A DNA stretch of 64,000 nt from Distichodus sexfasciatus (lineage: Eukaryota > Chordata > Actinopteri > Characiformes > Distichodontidae), in contig JAVGVS010000160.1 of assembly GCA_032718565.1 (NCBI GenBank), positions 562,501-626,500 on the forward strand. Reading direction: 5' to 3'. The notes beneath the pieces are model-generated. The model had not been told where the DNA came from. It saw only the letters and a program-made list of their open reading frames with translations, and did not search any database. Both the position numbers and the translations under genes were made by a program. Position 1 is the stretch's first letter, and the number at the start of each line of letters is the position of its first letter. This document shows, piece after piece, positions 55,901-64,000 of this stretch.

Positions 55901-58900
55901 CACCTTTATGTAAAAAAAAAAGTAAGTAAAATGTAAAGTCCCTATGAGTTTGGATCCAGGTTTTATTCACACTCTATTAAAAGCAGGATAATGAAGCCTT
56001 AAATCAAAAGTGAACATTAGATGCCACGTTGTTACTGTGTGGATGAAATTGTTTCACTTCATAACCACCAGATGACGCTGTTTGCCGAATGGGCATCACC
56101 GTTACAACTTCCAGTGTATTTAAATTTCTTGTCTATAGTATTTATGTAAGTAAGAGGAAGGCAGTCAGAGGTTGAATGCCAGGTAATTCATGTTGAAAAT
56201 AACATTTGTTCTATTACTTTATGAGAACACTTAAAACTGTCTGCTGGGGCTGTATTGTATCATTTAAAAATCCATAATAATTACTATGCTTCCTTTATGT
56301 TTACTTTAATGATATCTCTCTAAAAGTTTGTTAACATGCTACAGCATTAGAGGAGACTGATAAAGGCCAAGTCACTCATATTCATACTGTCAGTTGTATT
56401 ACTTAAGTATTCATTTCGTCTCAGGGAACGGGGCAAGGTGATTTCTCATGCATTCTGAGTATGTGGGACATTTTCCCTGAAGGTCTTGTCTTACGTATGC
56501 CAGGGGGTCTGCTTTTCAGCAGCCAATGTTTCACACTACCTTGTTCATAATTGCAAAACAATGCTCAAAGTGTGAACAGGGCATGGATGTGTTAATACAT
56601 ATGTGATGATCCTTTCACAATTCCACTGTGTGCCTTGTTAGAATGATTGATGGCACTGTAGCACTCTGAAACGTCTCATGAACATCCTGAACGTTCGCTG
56701 TTTGCTCTCTGGCTGATGGCTGTCGTCCACGCTGGGTATTTTCTCCGGTGACTGGCTATGGAAGAAGTCAAGCACGCCCTGGCTGTTTTGAGTTTTCCTT
56801 TCAGCACTGTTATTGCATGGAGGTTCACGCGTTGCCCAGATAGTGTGTTCAGGTATTGTTTTTGCCCAGATTTTATGACGAGATGATGGATGACGGAAAA
56901 TAGAGCTGTTCAGCTTCGGCTGTTCAACAATAAGACCGAATGAACATGTAAGGGTCCAGAGCTTCAACCTCCACCAGGCCCGTTGGGGTGCTGCTATTAC
57001 CGGTTAAAGTAAACTAATAAGAGGGACCTTTGTGTAGAAACTAGACTGCTTCATTATATATAGATTAAAAAAGCTTGGTTTATTTACCCCCATGAAAAAA
57101 TGCATGAACCTGCTACTTTATCTTGGCAACATCTTTAGTTGGTCCATGAAGAGCAGTTTTTAATTGGGACCAGTTTAGGCTCTTTTTAGTAACTTTTTGC
57201 GTTAATTCCAACAATCTTAAAAAAACAACAACAACAGCTTAACATCTTCGCTTATCTCTTTTCTCAGTTAAGTTCATCTCCCTGTCATAAATAAATTGAA
57301 TATTGATATTCAAGATATTTTACTAGGGTCAATGCGATCACACTGCCCCTTAAAAGATAGACATTCCTAAAATTGGTCAATTTTTGGTGGATTTGTAAGA
57401 GTATTTTTGTATGTGAGACCTTTTGGTTTACTTCTGGTTATGTGTAGCTGTAATATTGATGAAAACTAGTAATTATCAGAGTTAGCTGAGGTACCTCATA
57501 AGTATAGCAAGACGTGACTCTGTGTGTGTTTGTATGTGCTGGAGGGGGGTCCCCTCACTCAACTGAGGGGAAAGAAAGTGTCTGGAGTTCCTCATATTGG
57601 CCTGAGCCTGGCAGGGTCTCAACCACAGGGTCAAATCCCCGGGGTGTATCTCCCCACCCCCATCCTTCTCGCTCTCTCTCTCTTTTTCAGGCCCCCTCAA
57701 TATCCCACTGTCTCTCACTCCGTGGGGCCACACTTGCTCTGGATGAAATTTCAGCAGGGTATGAGGGAATGGTTCACAGAGTTTAGCACCTTTTTTAACA
57801 TAGGCAAAATAAATGACTTCTCCTAATGCTCTAATTGGCGGTGGTTTGATGATCAGGTATCATGGCCCTCAGGTCTGAAGCGCCTCCTTGTTTTTCCTGC
57901 CGACCGGCTGAAAGAGTCCGTCTGTGTTTCTTAATGTCGTGACTTTTACTTTGCCTGTTTTTTAAACCTATTTCTTGCTTTCAAAAAGTTCAAGAAAACT
58001 CAATCTTTTTCTGAAAGACCAAGCACATCAAAGTTGGACCCTTTGGGATAAAAACCAGATTGCAATTCTCACGTTCCCTGCTGTGACCTGCCCCGTTGTG
58101 AGAAAGTACAGTGTGTAAGTGCGGAACGGCACGAGTGTTCCTTTGTTTTTGTGTTTTTGGTGTGTTAATATAAATAATGGAGGGGTGGGGGGCATAAAGG
58201 ATGCATAGAGGTTAAACCGGAGCACAGTGCAAGACTTTCTGAGCAAAACATGACAACACAAAAGCAGACAAAGTAATCAGTGGAAAGAAGCATGTCTGGT
58301 TCAGTTACACAGTCAGCTTTTTAATTCCTTAAAAACAGATTTATAGCATTATTTGTGGACATACTATTCAGTCTACAGAAGAGAAAAACAATATAATTAA
58401 GATTTAGGAGTTTATATCTGTATCATGAGCTGTCAATATGTGACTATTAGACCACAGACATTCCTAAAAATACTGATAGATTGAACTGCTTTTGGATGGA
58501 TAAAATAATGTTTATTAAGTGTAGAAAATGGAAAAAAGAATTGATTAAGACATCACACAGCTTTGTTTTACCGGCTTGGGATGACACCACAGCCGCTAAA
58601 CAATTCCTTTGATTTATTTTGGATGTTTTTTCCTGGTTGGGGGAAAGGCATGGTTTCCATGCCAGATATTTTAATCTATGCCAGAGCAGGCTTCGGGCGC
58701 TGTCTGCCTGTAAATCGGTGTTAGTAAACGGAATTAATGATCAATGAATCAAGTCTGCTCTCTGCATACTGACAGCCTGGGCCTCTGCCCAACATCAGGC
58801 ACGGTCGGGGACTCAACTGTTGTTCGCATCCTTCTTTGAAACAACTGTTTAGGCATTTTACAGGCCAGAATGAGACGCTTAACCAAACAGTTTGTATGGG

Positions 58901-61900
58901 CCAATAGTTACAACCTTCTAACCTTAAAGTGATTGCGAACCATGTAGCCGGCGAAAACTGTCACATTCAGGCCTGGCATTAACAAATGAAGATCCCGCGG
59001 GCGCATTTGAGTTCCTCGCTTGTTTTTGAAACCTTATTTCAGCCTTAAATGCTTACAAATGTGCCTGCTGTTTACAATCTTCCCCCCCATTCACCTCGCC
59101 AGGCCTCAATGAAGGGACTATTTATAGTTGGCGCTGGCGTTCCGAGAGTCATCCGCTTGTTGTGAATGAGGCATGGCGGCTTTGACAAGGTTAGCAGGAT
59201 TAGAGTTCCAGAGGGTAAGGTGAATGAAAGCCGGGTCACTGAGGCTGGCCAAAATGACTAGCAGTGCAGCAGAAACACTGGTGTTACTATGTATCCAGTG
59301 GTGAATAATGTCAGCATTGAGTTTGGGCTACTGCCAGAAATGTGATGCCAACTCAACAAACAAAACATTAGCTCGATTTTCCAGCTTTCAGCACAGTTAT
59401 ACATTGCACTCACTCTGATACCAAATATATTGAGATGTTCAGGTATAACCTCACAGCAATGCAGAAGAATTTGGTGGTGTAGGGAGAACAGTAATGAGAT
59501 ATCATGCACTACTTTATATTATACATAGTAGACCTTTATTTAGACCTTTACAAGCCCAGCTGAGATCAACAACCTGGTGGATGACATTGAGATTACCGTT
59601 CATGTAATTGTGATTGCTTTGTAACAGCAATCATTTTGGTCTCTTTATTGTTTCTTCTTCTTACCACTTTTTGTTTCTATAAGTTCTCCCACAGTTTCCT
59701 GTTCATGGCTTAAAATTTTCAGCTCATTGAAGTGACCCAGGGAATTGCATTTCTTTTCACAGGGCCACTGAACCAGGGTAGTTCAGTATTTTGGCCACAA
59801 TGAGGCATTGTCTTTAAGGTTGTAATTCCCTAATTTGGCCACAAGGAGGTTAGCCATAAAGAAGAACTGTGCTATTACTTTTCTAGTGGTTGGCCTAATC
59901 CTGATGTGAGCTTAATATTAATTCAACAGCTCATAGTTTAACAAGTAGGTCATCTATAAACAGCAGACACATCTATAATCAGCCTTTAGCATTTCTCCAT
60001 GTTAATGTTTTTAACCCTGTCTATATTTTTAGCATACACCAATTACACAGTTTCTTCAGGAAATGATGTCTAGGTCCTCATTGGCATTCCTTAAAAATTC
60101 TAAATATTTTTGTCTAAATTATATTTTTGGCTAATTTGAGGTGGAATAGATGAGTACATCACATCTTTGCATAGAATATTGAAAAAAAGGTATTTCCTTA
60201 CAGTCTCATGGTGTTTTTCTTACATAGTAGAAGGTGGTGTAGCAACAGATCATTACTTTCTCTGTCTCTCCCTTCCTCACTGCATCTGTCTCTCTCGACC
60301 TGCTCAATTGTGCTGTTGGCCCCTCTTTGAACCTGTGTGCCTGTAAACAGGGCTAAGTGCTCTCCATCAGCTCCCGGCCAGCTAGAGGACAATGCTGTGA
60401 CAGGAAGAGGCTCTCCTCTGGCCCCCGGCACCCCAGTGGCAAGGCTCAATCTCAGCCCCAGCAGACAGCAGGAGGCCTGGACTGGGTGGTGGCTGAGGGG
60501 ACTTAGAAAGTTTAGCGACGGGGACATTTAATTACAGTTCAGTGACTATATCGTACCTGCCAGGACAGGGCCAAATGTAAACCGTAAGCTATAGCTGATT
60601 AGAGGAACCAGACTTCTACCATTGGGAAGGGAATGTGAACTGACGAAACAGGAACGTCTTCAAGAACCATAAAGAAGTCAAGTTGTCTTTGATTCAAGCT
60701 CTCAAGATTACCAAGTCCTGGATGACAGAGAACCCATACAGATCACTGGAGAAAGTGTTTTCAAGGGTCCATCCGGGCCCAAACACACAAGTGATCTTCC
60801 AGTCTTTTTTAATATCGGAAAGCTGAACACTGCAGGGTGGGAATATCCAAGACCTGGCTAGCTATCTGCTGGGCATCTCCCAGAAACAACACTGTCACTG
60901 TGTGGCCAAGATAAGCTGTTTTGGAGAGGGAGGGGGATAATGTGCAAATGAATGCCAGTGTGGCCCTGTTTGGATAATTTAACCAAGGCTGCGTGAAAGT
61001 GGGGGAAGCAAAAAAACCCTCTCCAAGCCATCTAAACACTGGCGCTGCTAAATCCTCATCTCTCCGGCTCCCACGCTCTGGTGAAGGTTTCCCTTGTCTG
61101 TAATCTCCACAGGGCTGAGACGCAGCTTCCAAACATGTTGCACTGATATGGTCTCCATCCATTTCATAACGTGCCCCTCACGTCCAGAAACCTTGCTCCT
61201 ATCAATGATTTTTGGCTCGAGGTGGAGTGCCAGCTAAGGTTCAGAGCATGAGGTCTGTGTGCAGTCTCTGAGAGCCTTTGATTTTTAATGGGACCTGAAT
61301 GAAAGCATGTCTCATGTCTGGCATCTGTGTTTGTGGACGACTCCGGGGTCCTAGTGTAGGAGACATTAACTCTGCAATGGACTCTGTTCCCCTTTAACAA
61401 AGCCTCTCGCCACCCACATAGTACTGATACAATCTCTTGCAAACACTGACGAGTAACCTCCCTCTCTCTCTCTCGTTCTCTCATATACACTATGCCATGA
61501 CTGTTTCTCACACCGATCTTCAGTCTTCTCTGGCTTAGTGGTCCGTCAGTGCCACTCAGTTTACATTCTCCCCTAATCCCACTTTAAACACTAAATATTT
61601 CTTCTGTGTTAAATTCTCTGTTAATCGCCTTCATAAAAACAATGGCCTGGACTGTGCGAAATTGGTGAAAAAGGTTTATTTTATCAAAAAGTTTCTGTTA
61701 CGCCTTTTTGTAATGTTTCTTGTGTCACTGCTCTCTAATACAAATATCAGCATTTGTGGGCAAGTTAGAAAAAGTTATGAACCCGAGACTTTTGGCAAAT
61801 CTCAAACCTCAAAGACTTGTGGTTTCAAACAGTCAATATATTTTTATTATTATAATTGGAGGAACATTTCTTACCAAAATAAAAAACGACAGAGAAGAGT

Positions 61901-62689
61901 GGAAATGTAAAAAGAAATACCTTACTGGCATAGAGTAAAACATTTGTTTTAAAGAATGTTATTATGATTCAAAGACTTTTTATAGAAATATGAAGATGTT
62001 AACATTTATATATGACTCTAATACGTATTCTAATACACATACTCTCTGTGTACTCATTAGACTTGTTGTCAAATAATAAAACCCACTGTAGTTAAAGTGA
62101 TGGTGAGAGAGCAGCCTTGTGTGCCCAGCCAGGATGGAGTCTCACCAGAATGCTTCTCTCTCCCAGTGAGATCTCCACTCATTTTCCACTCAGTAATTTT
62201 TCTAATGGCTGGTCCACCTCAGACTGCCTCCCCCTGCTCATTAGCTCCTGCACCGCCGCCCGCACGGCACTTAACTTAATAATGAGGTCCAATTAACAGC
62301 AGCCCTGGCCCTGCTCCAGATGCATTGTGGGTGCAGAGAAAGAGAAGGTGAGGGTATCTAGCTGTCCAAGTAGGAGATTGTTGAAGGGGTGTGGAAAGAC
62401 TTTGCTTTTGGGATAAGCACGTTTCTGGCATAACTGCTTTTTTAAAAAAGAGTAAATTAGGTAAGCTGCCAGAATCAAAAAAGCAAACCCAAAATATGTC
62501 TTTTGGCGCACACAAAAGTGTAGTTATTAAATGGAACCTTGGGTTTCTATGGTCCCACTGATGCCTACAAAATAAAATTTGCAGATATACTGTTAAATAT
62601 TTGCTTGTGGTTTTGCATGAAGCAATACGTTTTTTGAGCTTTCAAATAGTCAGTCTCGAATCAAGCTACAAAAATCACTGTGGAATATT
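52923..62689. other. Gene-free region with scattered GC-rich, non-repetitive patches
   Basis: I recognise no exon, tRNA or miRNA. Microsatellites occur at 53788-53809 (CA) and elsewhere. Patches at about 54300-54900, 58600-59200, 60300-60530, 60890-61180 and 62100-62340 stand out by composition and motif content and are given as findings. Confidence 0.5.
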
Positions 62690-63056
62690 CATTCATTCAT
62701 TCATTCATTATCTGAACCGCTTAATCCCAACTGGGGTTGCGGGGGACTGGCGCCTAACCCGGGAACTTACGGGCGCAAGGCAGGGAACAACCCTGGGCAG
62801 GCACCAACACACCACAGGACACACACACTTACACAATCACACAAACATTTACACCTTATGGGGCAATTTAGAGTCGCCAGTTAACCTATAGTGGACTGTG
62901 GGAGGAACCCGGAGCACCCGGAGGAAACCCACGTGAACACGCGGAGAGCATGCAAACTCCACACAGGAAGGCCCTACGGCTGTCCCTGGGGTTCGAACCC
63001 AGGGCCTTCTCGTTGTGAGGTGGCAGCGCTAACCACTGCCCCATTGTGCCACCCAC
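62690..63056 (-). mobile_element. tRNA-derived SINE, family B, with (ATTC)n tail
   Basis: On the minus strand it runs GGTGGCACAATGGGGCAGTG, then GGGTTCGAACCCCAGGGAC (B box), GTGGAGTTTGCATGCTCTCC, and ends in (ATGA)n. It is better preserved than the copy at 24155. Confidence 0.92.
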
Positions 63057-63487
63057 TGTTGAATATATGGGATAGAATTTCATCACCATGTCAATAAGTT
63101 TTGAAAATATGGCTGAAACATTTCAAAATCCACTCAGGTTCTGATTCTTCCCATTCAGTTAAGCAGTTAAATTAATTAGTCCCAACAAATAGTCGGTTTC
63201 AAAACCTTGAAATAGATGTATGTGCTATCTGCACACAGCTATTTATCATTCAACAGTAAAATGACCAAATCATTGTAACTAGCCCATCAGTTAAGCTTTC
63301 ATAAGCATAACACATTCCTTAACTAAACAAGTGTGGGTTTCCTCTGGAAAACATTTTAACATATTGTATCCCTGTTTTTATTATTTCAGGATTTTTTCTT
63401 GCTACGCAATGCTATTCAACACGATTCCGCAGCTCATTACTATCAAGAAGTCAACTCATGACGGATTTCAAAATATACTTAAAAACC

Positions 63488-64000
63488 TAGTAAGGTGAAA
63501 ACCATCCTTGGTTTGGTAATATGTGCAATGTGTCAGAAAACTGTGTCTGAAAAGAAAACCCCTGAAGTCATTTTTACGACGTTATGGAGTTATGCAGTTT
63601 AACAGTTTTTCACGACTTTTCACAGTAGGTCTAAGTAGGGTTGGACTAAAACACAGCCTGCCTACGTGTAGAGGTTATGTTTAGCATAGTCCTGCCCAGA
63701 TCTACTACTCTGGCTCTGCCCACCTACATAGCATCAGTAGCCTACCTGCTAGTCTGGGCAAGTTCGCTAGGAGAGTCTGTCATATGCTAAGTCTGAAGCA
63801 GTTCCTAATATCTCCATTCCCTCACCGTTGATAGCTGCTGTTGAACCAGCAAGTGTAAGTTGACCTATTTTGTGTTCTCATAAACTGTAAAATATGACGT
63901 GTATGTTTAACGTGTAGTAAAGAACTCCAAATGATTAGCAAATGCATGACAACACGCAGCTAATCCGTATGAGCTAGCTCAGATGTGAATTATAGCAGTG
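63488..64000. repeat. Dispersed ~480-bp repeat, copy B (cut by window end)
   Basis: Reverse complement of 16628-17089 with some insertions. The match runs to the last bases, so the copy may continue past the window. Confidence 0.85.

Overview
The window is nuclear DNA of a ray-finned (teleost) fish. The genes are split by GT-AG introns, the encoded proteins are vertebrate families, and the introns and spacers are full of repeat types characteristic of fish: tRNA-derived SINEs, a V-SINE core, Tc1/mariner and hAT-like elements, a TTAA-flanked MITE and an ATGCTAGC-type satellite. I cannot name the species.

Layout. (1) 887-2562, plus strand: an intact nine-exon astacin metalloprotease of the fish six-cysteine (c6ast/hatching-enzyme-like) type, 281 aa. 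(2) 2.6-6.1 kb: spacer, including a 1.7 kb terminal-inverted-repeat element with a 90-bp tandem repeat inside. (3) About 6.1-33.25 kb, plus strand: cep250 (C-Nap1), the centriole-linker coiled-coil protein. I rebuilt 22 coding exons whose phases all agree (6,672 nt, 2,223 aa). One exon alone encodes about 1,258 residues. The introns hold most of the transposons. (4) About 34.4-39.4 kb, minus strand: snapc5 (SNAP19), three coding exons and 116 aa, convergent with cep250. Its inferred 5' intron holds an ATGCTAGC satellite and a composite repeat. Its likely promoter is a CpG-rich patch at 39.3-39.56 kb with CRE, ETS and NRF1-like motifs. (5) 39.6-64 kb: no recognisable protein-coding gene. This part is AT-rich spacer with nested transposons, short minisatellites and several GC-richer, non-repetitive patches rich in homeodomain/RFX/MEF2-like motifs, which are candidate conserved non-coding elements.

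The three genes do not form a pathway. The protease is secreted, C-Nap1 holds centriole pairs together, and SNAPC5 is a subunit of the snRNA-gene transcription complex. I found no evidence of a novel multi-gene system. The most unusual structure lies in the repeats: a two-part uncharacterised repeat with a 336-bp internal duplication and an open 101-codon frame, a perfect 32-bp inverted repeat in cep250 intron 2, inverted copies of a roughly 480-bp repeat 47 kb apart, and a transposon with two later insertions.

Exon boundaries were set by hand from splice signals, frame and remembered family similarity. Transposon family names rest on terminal repeats and target-site duplications, not on database searches.
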